The notes under the pieces are model-generated. The model made no database searches, was not told where the DNA came from, and saw only the letters and a list, made by a program, of their open reading frames with translations. Shown here piece by piece: positions 7,424-14,404 of a DNA stretch of 28,357 bases. The translations under genes were made by a program, and so were the position numbers. Location: NCBI GenBank assembly GCA_047921175.1, contig JBLRWQ010000037.1:1-28357 (forward strand). Direction: 5' to 3'. Source of the stretch: T1Sed10-7 sp047921175. Its GTDB lineage: Bacteria > Actinomycetota > Nitriliruptoria > Nitriliruptorales > Nitriliruptoraceae. Position 1 is the stretch's first letter, and each line of letters starts with the position of its first letter.

Positions 7424-8233
7424 GTGGCGACGCTCGGGCGGGTCGTGCTGGTGGCCGGGGGCCTCTGGCTGGCCCTGGTGGTCCTCGCCGCGGTGTTCCA
7501 GCGCAGCCTGATCTACCTCCCCGACCGAACCAGCCCCGCACCCCCTGCCGACGTCGAGGTGGTGCGCCTCGACACCGCCGACGGGCTGCGGCTCACCGCC
7601 TGGTGGGTGCCGGCCGAGGGACCAGCGGTCAGCACCGTGCTGCTGGCACCCGGCAACGCCGGGAACCGGGCCGGCCGGCTGCCGACCGCCCGGGGGCTCA
7701 CGGCCCGGGGGCACCAGGTGCTCCTGCTCGACCACCGCGGCTACGGCGGCAACCCCGGCCGGCCCCACGAGGCGGGGCTGGTCGCCGACGCGCGAGCGGC
7801 CCACGACCACCTCGTCGCCCGCGACGACGTCGATCCGGCCCGGCTCGTCTACCTCGGCGAGTCCATCGGCACCGCGGTGGTCGCGGCGCTCGCGGCCGAA
7901 CGCCCACCCGCCGCGCTGGTGCTGCGCTCGCCGTTCCCCGAGCTCGCCGACGTGGCCGCCGGCGCCTACCCGTTCCTGCCGGTGCGGACCCTGCTGCGCG
8001 ACCGCCATCCCACCCTCGAGCACCTGGCGGGCGTGGACCTGCCGGTGCTCGTGATCGCGGGGGAGCGGGACCGCATCGTGCCGCCCGCGCTGTCCCGGGA
8101 GGTCGCGACGGCGACCGGGGCAACCTACGTCGAGGTGGCGGGTGCCGACCACAACGACGCGGCCCTGTTCGTCGGGGAGGCCTTCCTCGATGCGGTGGAC
8201 GCGCACATCGGCCGGGTGCTCGGGGCCCCGTGA
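7424..8233 (+). CDS. membrane-anchored alpha/beta hydrolase (ABHD13/BEM46-like)
   Basis: The 269-residue protein has one N-terminal membrane segment (residues about 6-25) followed by the FQRSLIYLPDR motif found after the anchor in this family. The hydrolase core shows PGNAGN (76-81, oxyanion loop), DHRGYGGNPG (103-112), nucleophile GESIG with Ser147, Asp216 in GERDRIVPP and His243 in ADHND. It is most likely a serine esterase or lipase facing the outside; the substrate is unknown. The GTG start has GGGAG eight bases upstream. The gene is convergent with dgt and its stop codon lies in a 14-bp tandem duplication. Confidence 0.87.
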   Translation: MATLGRVVLVAGGLWLALVVLAAVFQRSLIYLPDRTSPAPPADVEVVRLDTADGLRLTAWWVPAEGPAVSTVLLAPGNAGNRAGRLPTARGLTARGHQVLLLDHRGYGGNPGRPHEAGLVADARAAHDHLVARDDVDPARLVYLGESIGTAVVAALAAERPPAALVLRSPFPELADVAAGAYPFLPVRTLLRDRHPTLEHLAGVDLPVLVIAGERDRIVPPALSREVATATGATYVEVAGADHNDAALFVGEAFLDAVDAHIGRVLGAP

Positions 8234-8248
8234 CCGGGGCCCCGTGAC
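8221..8248. repeat. 14-bp perfect tandem duplication over the hydrolase stop codon
   Basis: CGGGGCCCCGTGAC occurs twice without a gap (8221-8234, 8235-8248). Each unit contains GGGGCCCC, so the pair can fold as a hairpin between the two convergent genes and may serve as a weak bidirectional terminator. The in-frame TGA is in the first copy. Confidence 0.6.
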
Positions 8249-8266
8249 CGCGCGTGCCGGCCTCGG

Positions 8267-9661
8267 CTACAGCAGGTCGCCGTAGCCGTGCTCGACGTGG
8301 CCGGTCAGCCGGCGGTGCATGCGGGCGGCGGTGTCGTCGGTCATGGCCCCGACGTGGTCCGCGACGACGCGCAGCACCTCGACATCCGAGCCGGCACCGT
8401 CGCTGCGTTCCAGCAGCTGCTGCAGGTCGCCCTGCAGGTGGCGGGGGAACAGGGAGGTGTCGGCACGGCCCCGGTGGACGGTGGCCGCGTGCAGCTCGAA
8501 CAGCTCCCGGACGACCCGGCGCTGGCCGTGCTGGTAGGTGGCCATGCGGGGATGCTCGATCACGAACACCCACAACAGGTCGCGCAGCACGTCGTCGATG
8601 AGCCGGGCATCTCGGGGGATCGCGAGGTCGTTGTGGTGCCGGCGGGCCGGTGCGTCCGGCTGGCCGGCCGCGACCGAGTGCACGAGCCGGTTGATCAGGC
8701 GCTTGCGCATCAGCCGCAGGGCCTGGCGCGACTCGGTCGAGCCGTCGAACTCGCCCGACAGGGACCGGAAGCCCTCGAACGGGCCGTCCCGCTCGGTGAA
8801 CAGCGTCTCGCAGGCCAGCGCCAGCTCCGTGCCGGTGTAGCGCGACGGGTCGGTGTGGTCGGGGACCTCGGCGAGCTTGCCGCGCCGGCGTCGACGCGCC
8901 ACGAGCTGGTCGGCCACCCGTTCGCGGGCCTCCGAAGACTGGGTCAGCAGCGCGAGCGGGATCGAGCCGGCGAGGTAGAAGTCCTCGAGATCGTGGACGG
9001 CGTAGGACACGTCGTCGGCCCACTCCATCACCTGGGTCTCGAAGGACTGGGCGTGGCGACGGTGCTCGGGGACGTCCTCACGGACCCAGGCGGCGACGTC
9101 GCGCTCGGTGGGGTAGAAGCACCACTTGCGGGTCGAGACCTCACCGCGCTCCCACGGGTACTTGATGCCCGCATCCAGGGTGGCCCGCGTCAGGTTCAGC
9201 CCCGGTCGGGCCGTGGAGCCGAAGAGCCGTCGGGTGACCAGCCGGAAGGTCTGCGCGTTGCCCTCGTAGCCACCCACGGCGGCAGGATCCAGCCCCCAGG
9301 CACGGGCGGTGTCGTCCACCGCCGCCGACAGCTCCTCCTCGCCGACGTGGCCGAAGGGGGCGTGCCCGAAGTCGTGCATGATGGCGGCGGCCTCGACCAG
9401 GTCGGGGTGCGCGCCGAGCTTCCAGCCGAGCCGCCGGGACAGCTGCGCCACCTCGATGGTGTGGGTCAGCCGGGTCCGGAAGAAGTCCGCCTCACCGGGC
9501 GCCACCACGCCGGTCTTGCCCTGCAGGCGGCGGAACGCCTGGGTGTGGACGAGCCGGTCGTAGTCCCGGGCGAAGGGGTTGCGGTAGTCGTCCGGATCGT
9601 CGCGGTCGGGGTGTCGGGCCAGGTCGTGGTCGGTGTAGCCGGCAGCTCGGGGATCGGGCAC
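8267..9661 (-). CDS. dgt: deoxyguanosinetriphosphate triphosphohydrolase-like HD protein
   Basis: The 464-residue cytosolic enzyme belongs to the dGTPase group of HD-domain hydrolases, which cleave dNTPs to the nucleoside and triphosphate and so trim dNTP pools. Metal ligands are visible: His67 in RLTHTIEV, His96-Asp97 in HDFGHAPFGH and Asp216/217 in WADDVSYAVHDLED. EGNAQTFR (about 133-140) and YNP-like RNPFARDYDRLVHTQAFRRLQGKT at the N-terminus are also typical. The GTG start has AGGAG at correct spacing and lies 25 bases after the arsR-like gene's stop, so the two are probably co-transcribed. Confidence 0.93.
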   Translation of the reverse strand: MPDPRAAGYTDHDLARHPDRDDPDDYRNPFARDYDRLVHTQAFRRLQGKTGVVAPGEADFFRTRLTHTIEVAQLSRRLGWKLGAHPDLVEAAAIMHDFGHAPFGHVGEEELSAAVDDTARAWGLDPAAVGGYEGNAQTFRLVTRRLFGSTARPGLNLTRATLDAGIKYPWERGEVSTRKWCFYPTERDVAAWVREDVPEHRRHAQSFETQVMEWADDVSYAVHDLEDFYLAGSIPLALLTQSSEARERVADQLVARRRRRGKLAEVPDHTDPSRYTGTELALACETLFTERDGPFEGFRSLSGEFDGSTESRQALRLMRKRLINRLVHSVAAGQPDAPARRHHNDLAIPRDARLIDDVLRDLLWVFVIEHPRMATYQHGQRRVVRELFELHAATVHRGRADTSLFPRHLQGDLQQLLERSDGAGSDVEVLRVVADHVGAMTDDTAARMHRRLTGHVEHGYGDLL

Positions 9662-9686
9662 CTCGTCGCTCCTGGTCGGGGGCGGG

Positions 9687-10811
9687 TCAGCTACCGGTGG
9701 GGCGTGTGCGGTGGGGCTGCAGGTACTCGGCGAGGAGATCGGCGGCGGCCTCGGCAGGGTCCTCGCGCAGGCTGTAGCGCGAGATGCGGCCCTCCCCGCC
9801 GACCGAGACCAGCCCGGCCTGGCGCAGGATCGACAGGTGGTGGTGGGTCGTGGCCTTGGCGACGTCGAGCTCCGCGGTGGCCTCGGCCAGGCTGATCGGG
9901 CCGCTGGACAGGCGCCGGAGCAGCTTGAGCCGGCTCTCGTCGCCCAGCGCCTTGAACAGCTTCAGCAGCGCCGGCGACGGTGCCTCGGGCGGCAGGACGA
10001 GGAACTCCTCGGCGACGGCGGTGGTCAGCACCTCGGCGTCGCCGCTACGGCCGACGATCAGCCAGGGGCGGATCCAGTAGCTGGGCTGCAGGATGATGCG
10101 GTGCACCGCCGGGTCGCCCGTGAGCTCGTAGCCGTTGGTCGCCTCGAGCACGATCGCCGCCACGTCGACGCCGTCGTCGAGCTGCTGCTGGCGGTGCTCG
10201 GCGTCGCGGAGCACCGGGTTCATCGCCTCGGTCGCCACCTCGTCCCACAGCGGGCGGATCGCGGTGATGGCGGCGATCAGCCGGGCGCCGAGGTCCTCCG
10301 GCTCGACCGCGAGCAGGCTGGCCACGTCCTCCGGACGCGCGGGATCGCGCTGCATCCGCTCGAGCAGGGTGGTGAGCGCGGCCTCGTCCCCCTGGATCAC
10401 GGCGTCGAGCTCGGCGAGGTCGGGGGTGTCGTCGCCGCCGACGACGTGGTGGGTCAGCAGCAGCCGCCAGGGCTTGCCCCGGTCCGCGTCGAAGGCCTCG
10501 AGCAGCTCGTCCACATCCGCCGGGTCCGGGAGGTCGGCGGCGAGCAGGGACAGGATGTGGAAGGAGACCCCGGTCGCGCCGTCGAGGTCGCGGAGCTCCT
10601 GGAGCAGGTCCGGGGGCAGCTGGCGGCGCAGCTCGGCCAGGCGCTGCGGCCCGAGGTCGTACTCGTCCTGTCGGTCGGACAGCACGCCCATGAGGTTCAG
10701 GAGCTCCGAGGCCGCGGACGTGCGGATCGTCAGGTCCGGCGCGGTCGCGGCCCCGGTCGGCCGCAGATCCTTGACCCGCACGAGCTGCCCTCGGTCCCGT
10801 TCGATGCTCAT
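9687..10811 (-). CDS. ArsR-family winged-helix regulator with a long N-terminal domain (DUF5937-like)
   Basis: The 374-residue protein carries an ArsR winged helix at the C-terminus (residues about 283-350: LFKALGDESRLKLLRRLSSG, then AKATTHHHLSILRQAGLV as the recognition helix). About 270 residues of mostly helical sequence precede it, as in actinobacterial ArsR proteins with a DUF5937-type sensor domain. No CxC metal motif is present, so metal sensing is unlikely. The ATG at 10811 sits 10 bases after a TATCGT -10 box, giving a near-leaderless mRNA; an open frame reaches upstream to 10955 but has no coding character. It is followed by dgt 25 bases later. Candidate target sites are the dyads at 10955-11004. 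Confidence 0.85.
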   Translation of the reverse strand: MSIERDRGQLVRVKDLRPTGAATAPDLTIRTSAASELLNLMGVLSDRQDEYDLGPQRLAELRRQLPPDLLQELRDLDGATGVSFHILSLLAADLPDPADVDELLEAFDADRGKPWRLLLTHHVVGGDDTPDLAELDAVIQGDEAALTTLLERMQRDPARPEDVASLLAVEPEDLGARLIAAITAIRPLWDEVATEAMNPVLRDAEHRQQQLDDGVDVAAIVLEATNGYELTGDPAVHRIILQPSYWIRPWLIVGRSGDAEVLTTAVAEEFLVLPPEAPSPALLKLFKALGDESRLKLLRRLSSGPISLAEATAELDVAKATTHHHLSILRQAGLVSVGGEGRISRYSLREDPAEAAADLLAEYLQPHRTRPTGS

Positions 10812-10821
10812 CGACCGTGCG

Positions 10822-10827
10822 ACGATA
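10822..10827 (-). promoter_or_regulatory. -10 box of the arsR-dgt operon
   Basis: Minus-strand TATCGT fits TANNNT. Transcription would begin about four bases before the ATG at 10811. No clear -35 element is visible. Confidence 0.4.
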
Positions 10828-10954
10828 GCGCAGGTGGGCGGGGCAGGGGCGGAGCGGTCCGGTTCCGGCCGGTCCGCGGGCGCGCACCCCCGTCCGTTCG
10901 GCCACGTTCGAGCGTCATCAGCCGTTCGCGACCCATCCTGCGTCCGACAGGTCA

Positions 10955-10964
10955 CGAACGTTCG
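10955..10964. promoter_or_regulatory. dyad 1 upstream of the small basic ORF
   Basis: CGAACGTTCG is a perfect 10-bp palindrome. It is the first of three different dyads packed into 50 bp just before and over the plus-strand promoter. Confidence 0.4.
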
Positions 10965-10965
10965 A

Positions 10966-10982
10966 CGTCAAAGTGTTTGACG
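10966..10982. promoter_or_regulatory. dyad 2, overlapping the -35 box
   Basis: CGTCAAA-GTG-TTTGACG is a perfect inverted repeat with 7-bp arms. The right arm contains TTGACG, the -35 element of the plus-strand promoter. TCAAA/TTTGA-type arms resemble many ArsR-family operators, so the neighbouring ArsR protein is a candidate binder (inference). Confidence 0.5.
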
Positions 10983-11005
10983 GAAGTCTAACCCTATGGT
11001 TAGAT
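10977..11005 (+). promoter_or_regulatory. promoter for the small basic ORF
   Basis: TTGACG (10977-10982, 5/6 to -35) is followed after 17 bases by TTAGAT (11000-11005, 3/6 to -10). The stretch is conspicuously AT-rich for this genome. Both boxes are covered by dyads 2 and 3. Confidence 0.5.
10987..11004. promoter_or_regulatory. dyad 3, covering spacer and -10 box
   Basis: TCTAACC-CTAT-GGTTAGA is a perfect inverted repeat with 7-bp arms and a 4-base centre. It would block RNA polymerase if bound. Its sequence is unrelated to dyads 1 and 2. Confidence 0.5.
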
Positions 11006-11098
11006 GAGCTTCAGATGAAGGGCGGTGGTGGTCGCGCCGCACCCCCACGCACGACGGGGTTGCCCGCTCCCCACCGCACCGAGGAGGAGGTGATCGAC

Positions 11099-11272
11099 GT
11101 GATCCAGCTGTCCACCTACGACGCACTGCCCGGCCGGATGACCGACGATGCCGCGCGAGCCGCGCGCCGTCGCCTGGCGCATGGTGGTCGCAGTGCGGAC
11201 CGCCGGCACCTGCTCACGATCCTGGTGCCCTCGCGTCGCCGCCGCGCCGCGGAGCTCCGCCGGGCCGTCTGA
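11099..11272 (+). CDS. small basic hypothetical protein
   Basis: Starting at GTG 11099, which has GAGGAGGAGG (11081-11090) eight bases upstream, the frame encodes 57 residues: MIQLSTYDALPGRMTDDAAR at the start, then several runs of Arg (AARRRL, PSRRRRAAELRR). There is no membrane segment or known domain. GC-rich third positions support coding. The same frame is open back to an ATG at 11015 (85 residues) but the added part is low-complexity. It lies just after an AT-rich, dyad-rich promoter and before a long hairpin. The charge suggests nucleic-acid binding, but no function can be assigned. Confidence 0.45.
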   Translation: MIQLSTYDALPGRMTDDAARAARRRLAHGGRSADRRHLLTILVPSRRRRAAELRRAV

Positions 11273-11299
11273 CCCCCCCGAACAGACGCGTCCGCGCCA

Positions 11300-11355
11300 G
11301 GTACCCCCGGGACACGGCCGGTTCCCCCCGGACCGACCGCCGTCCCGGGGGTACC
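11300..11355. repeat. long hairpin: 14-bp perfect inverted repeat with a 28-base loop
   Basis: GGTACCCCCGGGAC (11300-11313) and its exact complement GTCCCGGGGGTACC (11342-11355) flank a 28-base GC-rich loop. It begins 27 bases after the small ORF's stop, so it may be a terminator; the large loop and the GGTACC ends make an operator or a remnant of a mobile or repeat element possible too. Confidence 0.55.
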
Positions 11356-11794
11356 GCTCCGTCACGGGCCGTGGGATCGCCCGGCAGGTCACGCTGCGCG
11401 GTCGGGGTGCTCCCTGCTCTCCCGCCACGTGGCCAGGCGTCCCGCAGGTACGCGCCGACGCGCTCGAGATCGTGGTCCGTTCCCGTCTGCAGGAGGAGGC
11501 CCGTCGCGCGGCACGCGACCGGCTGCTCCGCCGGCAGGGCCGCGGTAGCCATCGACGCGTCGCCGTCGCGGGCACGCGGGCACGGCTGCACCGACCCCGC
11601 GGGAGCCCTCGCACCGCGGTCCGTCGCCGGTTCCTGCCGCCGCGGGCGGTGCCGTATGCGCGTTCGTGGACGTGGCGTGACTATCCTCGCCGCCCGGGCC
11701 CGAGGTGGTCCGCAGCCGCCGGCGAGCACCCTCGAGGCCGGCACGGGGACGGTGCCGCACCGCCGTCCTGAGCGAGCAGAGGAAGGCGCGCACC
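11356..11794. other. region without a confident gene
   Basis: Both strands hold open frames here. On the plus strand, about 11450-11560 reads as a basic helical peptide (ALEIVVRSRLQEEARRAARD) resembling the small ORF at 11099 in style but with no convincing start site. On the minus strand an ATG at about 11552 opens a frame with GC-rich third positions but no ribosome-binding site and no known family. The frames are codon-aligned on opposite strands, so composition alone cannot choose. I assign no gene. Confidence 0.4.
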
Positions 11795-12145
11795 GTGGGC
11801 CACGCAGCCGAAGCCTGGGAGTCCCTGTCCCGCATGCTCTCGACGAGCGACGTCGCCGACGTCCTGTCGGTCTACACGGCCGATGCGCTCTACCTCGAGC
11901 CCTACAACCCGCCGCACCGGGGCAACCTGCTCATCCAGGCGTACCTCAAGGACTGGCTGGGCGGCAAGGACGACATCACCGTCGAGGCCAAGCGCGTGAT
12001 CGAGTCCGCCGACGGCACCGAGCTCGGCGTCGAGTGGACGATCTCCTACACCGCGGCCGGCCGGCGCTGGAACGACCTGCCCCGGGCGAGCTTCTTCGCC
12101 TTCGACGACCAGGGCCGCATCACCTACCACCGCGACTACACCTGA
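11795..12145 (+). CDS. SnoaL/NTF2-like domain protein
   Basis: The 116-residue protein is a single NTF2-like fold: an N-terminal helix AWESLSRMLSTSDVADVLSVY, then ADALYLEPYNPPHRGNLLIQAYLKDWL typical of SnoaL-like proteins (a cone-shaped pocket), and strands ending in FFAFDDQGRITYHRDYT. Members act as small isomerases, hydrolases or binding proteins; the pocket residues do not fix a substrate. The GTG start at 11795 has GAGGAAGG eight bases upstream; the longer upstream frame lacks coding character. The gene is convergent with the HAD phosphatase 108 bases away; a GC-rich imperfect hairpin at about 12149-12194 may terminate it. Confidence 0.8.
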   Translation: MGHAAEAWESLSRMLSTSDVADVLSVYTADALYLEPYNPPHRGNLLIQAYLKDWLGGKDDITVEAKRVIESADGTELGVEWTISYTAAGRRWNDLPRASFFAFDDQGRITYHRDYT

Positions 12146-12253
12146 GCCCGGGGCGCCGCCGCCGCTCCCACTGCCGCGACCGGCGCGGCGTCCCTTCGGT
12201 CCTGTCTCCGTGGTCCCTCGGTGCCACCTCGGTGCCCGTGTGGGGGTCGGCCA

Positions 12254-13195
12254 TCAGTCCCGGGTGAGGTAGCGCCAGACGAGGAGGCCGGCGAGCCCCG
12301 CGGCAAGGAGCCCCGCAGCCGCCTGGCTGGCCGGACGTACGTCCGGCAGCCGGTCGCGCAGGGTCACCGGGGACGCGAACCACTGGACCTGCCAGTCCAT
12401 CGCCTCGGCGGCGGCCTTGAGCTCCTTGTCCGGGTTGACGGCGGTGGGGTGGCCGACCGCGGACAGCATCGGCAGGTCGGTGATGGAGTCCGAGTAGGCG
12501 AAGCAGCGCGCGAGGTCGTAGCCGCGCACCTCGGCGATCTGACGGATGGCCGTGGCCTTCGCGCCGGCGTAGGCGTAGAACTCGAGCGTCCCGTCGTAGC
12601 GGCCCTCGTCATCGAGCCCGGAGCGGGTCGCGATCACGTCCCGGATGCCGAGGTACTCGCCGTACGGCTGCACGATCTCCTCGCCGCCGGAGGACACGAT
12701 CCACACGTCGCGCCCGGCGCGCCGGTGCCCCGCGATCAGATCGAGGGCCTCCTGGTAGGCCAGCGGTGCGATCGTCTCCTCCATGGTCTCACGCACGAGC
12801 GCGGTGATGCGCTCCGCCTCCCAGCCGCGTGTCAGCTCCAGCGCGGCGTGGCGGGCCTGCTCCATCCGTTCGTGGTCGGCACCGGAGAGCTGGTAGACGA
12901 CCTGGGCGTAGAGGGTCTTGAGCACCATCGAGGAGCTGATCAGCCCATCCCGGTAGAACGTCCGGCCCATCACCAGCGTCGACGAGCGGGCGATGATGGT
13001 CTTGTCCAGGTCGAAGAAGGCCGCCTCCGTGGCACCGGTGCGGCGGCGGGTGCTCTCCGCCAGCATCGCGTCGGACAGCCGGTCGGCATCGGGCCGGGCG
13101 TAGCGCTGCTCGGTCTCCTGTGCGGCGGTGGAGCCCTCGGCGGCGACCGCCTCGACGCCGTCGTCGGCAGCCAGCGCCTCATCGTGCTCGTTCAC
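12254..13195 (-). CDS. HAD-IB family phosphatase with a C-terminal membrane anchor (Rv3661-like)
   Basis: The 313-residue protein is a SerB/CicA-type haloacid-dehalogenase phosphatase. Motif I is FFDLDKT with Asp62 and Asp64, motif II is SSG (168-170), the conserved Lys is in YAGAKA (about 213) and motif III is YSDSITDLPML (234-244). The helical cap lies between about 75 and 150. A hydrophobic segment at about 291-310 followed by RYLTRD suggests a tail anchor. The GTG start has GGGAGG seven bases upstream. It is divergent from the ssd-tad operon, the same arrangement as Rv3661 and Rv3660c in M. tuberculosis. A phosphoserine- or phospholipid-type substrate is possible; none can be read from sequence. 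Confidence 0.88.
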   Translation of the reverse strand: MNEHDEALAADDGVEAVAAEGSTAAQETEQRYARPDADRLSDAMLAESTRRRTGATEAAFFDLDKTIIARSSTLVMGRTFYRDGLISSSMVLKTLYAQVVYQLSGADHERMEQARHAALELTRGWEAERITALVRETMEETIAPLAYQEALDLIAGHRRAGRDVWIVSSGGEEIVQPYGEYLGIRDVIATRSGLDDEGRYDGTLEFYAYAGAKATAIRQIAEVRGYDLARCFAYSDSITDLPMLSAVGHPTAVNPDKELKAAAEAMDWQVQWFASPVTLRDRLPDVRPASQAAAGLLAAGLAGLLVWRYLTRD

Positions 13196-13245
13196 CGAGC
13201 GACCTCCCCTCGCGGAACCGCAGCGTAGCGACGGCCCCCCACGGC

Positions 13246-13254
13246 TTGTCCACA
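13246..13254 (+). promoter_or_regulatory. DnaA-box-like site in the HAD/ssd divergent region
   Basis: TTGTCCACA matches the actinobacterial DnaA box form exactly. Only one copy is seen, so it is not an origin. On the minus strand it overlaps TGGACA, a possible -35 box for the HAD gene with TACGCT 19 bases further on. Confidence 0.35.
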
Positions 13255-13295
13255 GGCCGGGTCGGATCCAACGCCGAGGTGGCCGCGCGGGGACG

Positions 13296-13327
13296 TAGCG
13301 TGCCTGCTGCGCACCTGACCGGTGCGC
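13296..13327 (+). promoter_or_regulatory. candidate -10 box and start-site dyad for the ssd-tad operon
   Basis: TAGCGT (13296-13301) fits TANNNT and would start transcription about 13308. Exactly there begins GCGCACC-TGACC-GGTGCGC (13309-13327), a perfect inverted repeat with 7-bp arms. It could be an operator or a 5' mRNA hairpin. Confidence 0.35.
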
Positions 13328-13360
13328 GCGAGGACCGGACGCAGGACGGGGAGGCAGCCG

Positions 13361-14386
13361 ATGGAGCCGATGGAGCCGGCCAGCAACCCGCAGCACTCGC
13401 TGCGGCACGTGCCGACGGGCCGTGCGGCCCTGCCCGTCGCCGTCGACGTCGGGGAGCCCACCGCTGCGGCGGTGCGCGCCTGGTGTGAGGGCACGCTCGG
13501 CTGGCAGGTCGTCGAGGGCGACGACGGTGATCCGGTCCCGCCGGTGGTCCGGCTGGTGGACCACCGCGCCGACGTCGAGGCGACCGGACGGCCGGCCGCA
13601 GCGGCTGCGGGGAGCGAGCTGCACCAGGCGACGGTGCTGCTGCTCCCCGACGGCGTCGAGGCCGCCCCGGCGGCCGAGGCGGCCCGCCGGCTGCGGCCCG
13701 CGGCGGTGCTCCGTTGGCCGGCCCAGCGCGACCACCTCCCGGAGCTCGTCGAGCGGGTCCTGGCGAGCGGTCGGGACGGGTGGATCGGGGTCCCCAGCCT
13801 GCTGGTCGGTGGGAGCGCCGGTGGGGTCGGGACCACCACCGTCGCCTGGGCGCTCGGCGGCCTGCGCGCCTGGGCCGGAACTCCCACGTTGGTCGCGGTC
13901 CGCGGCGGCGGGCTGTCGCCACGGGCCGTGCCGACGGCCGCGCTCGGCGCCGCCGACCTGTGGGCGGCCGCCGATCCCCGACCGGGGGTCGACGGGCTGC
14001 GCTCGGTACGGCTCGCGGACCACGCTCCGCCGCCACAGGTCGTGGATCCCGCGATCGGCGCCGTGGTCCTCGATGCCGGCGTCACCAGCGAGGTCGACGT
14101 GCTGGTCTGCCGGCTGGACCGTGCCGGCGTCGCGGCACTGGAGGGCACCGGCGCCGCGGTGACGGTCGTGGTCGGCGAGCCGCTGCTGCCGAACCGGAGC
14201 GTGCGTGACCTGCTCGGCGGCCGGCCCGTGGTGTGGCTGCCGTGGTCGGCGCGGGTCGCACGGGCCGGGCTGCGCGACCGCGTCCCGGCGGACCTGCCCG
14301 GCTCCTTCCTGGCGGCGCTCCGTGCGGTGGCCACGGGGCCGGACGCCGCCGCAGCACCTCGACCAGGACGCCGCCAGCCTGCCTGA
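13361..14386 (+). CDS. ssd: septum-site-determining/CpaE-like protein (Ssd, Rv3660c-like)
   Basis: The 341-residue protein belongs to the MinD/CpaE-like group placed at the head of actinobacterial tad loci. An N-terminal receiver-like part (about 1-140) precedes a P-loop-like segment VGGSAGGVGTTTVAWALGG (149-167). Both lysines of the deviant Walker A motif (KGGxGKT) are replaced, by Ala and Thr, so ATP hydrolysis is doubtful. CpaE/TadZ proteins place the pilus machine at a pole; Ssd of M. tuberculosis is linked to septum inhibition. I chose the ATG at 13361 because GGGGAGG lies six bases upstream; a second ATG at 13370 is also possible. TadA follows after 18-54 bases. Confidence 0.75.
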   Translation: MEPMEPASNPQHSLRHVPTGRAALPVAVDVGEPTAAAVRAWCEGTLGWQVVEGDDGDPVPPVVRLVDHRADVEATGRPAAAAAGSELHQATVLLLPDGVEAAPAAEAARRLRPAAVLRWPAQRDHLPELVERVLASGRDGWIGVPSLLVGGSAGGVGTTTVAWALGGLRAWAGTPTLVAVRGGGLSPRAVPTAALGAADLWAAADPRPGVDGLRSVRLADHAPPPQVVDPAIGAVVLDAGVTSEVDVLVCRLDRAGVAALEGTGAAVTVVVGEPLLPNRSVRDLLGGRPVVWLPWSARVARAGLRDRVPADLPGSFLAALRAVATGPDAAAAPRPGRRQPA

Positions 14387-14404
14387 GGGCGCACCGCAGG
14401 ACCG

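Noticed and set aside
11389..11835. minus-strand 148-codon frame opposite the SnoaL upstream region
   Set aside because: No ribosome-binding site or known family, and it runs antisense into the start of the SnoaL gene.
13246..13254. replication origin
   Set aside because: Only one DnaA-box-like site is present, with no AT-rich unwinding region or dnaA/dnaN/rep genes nearby.
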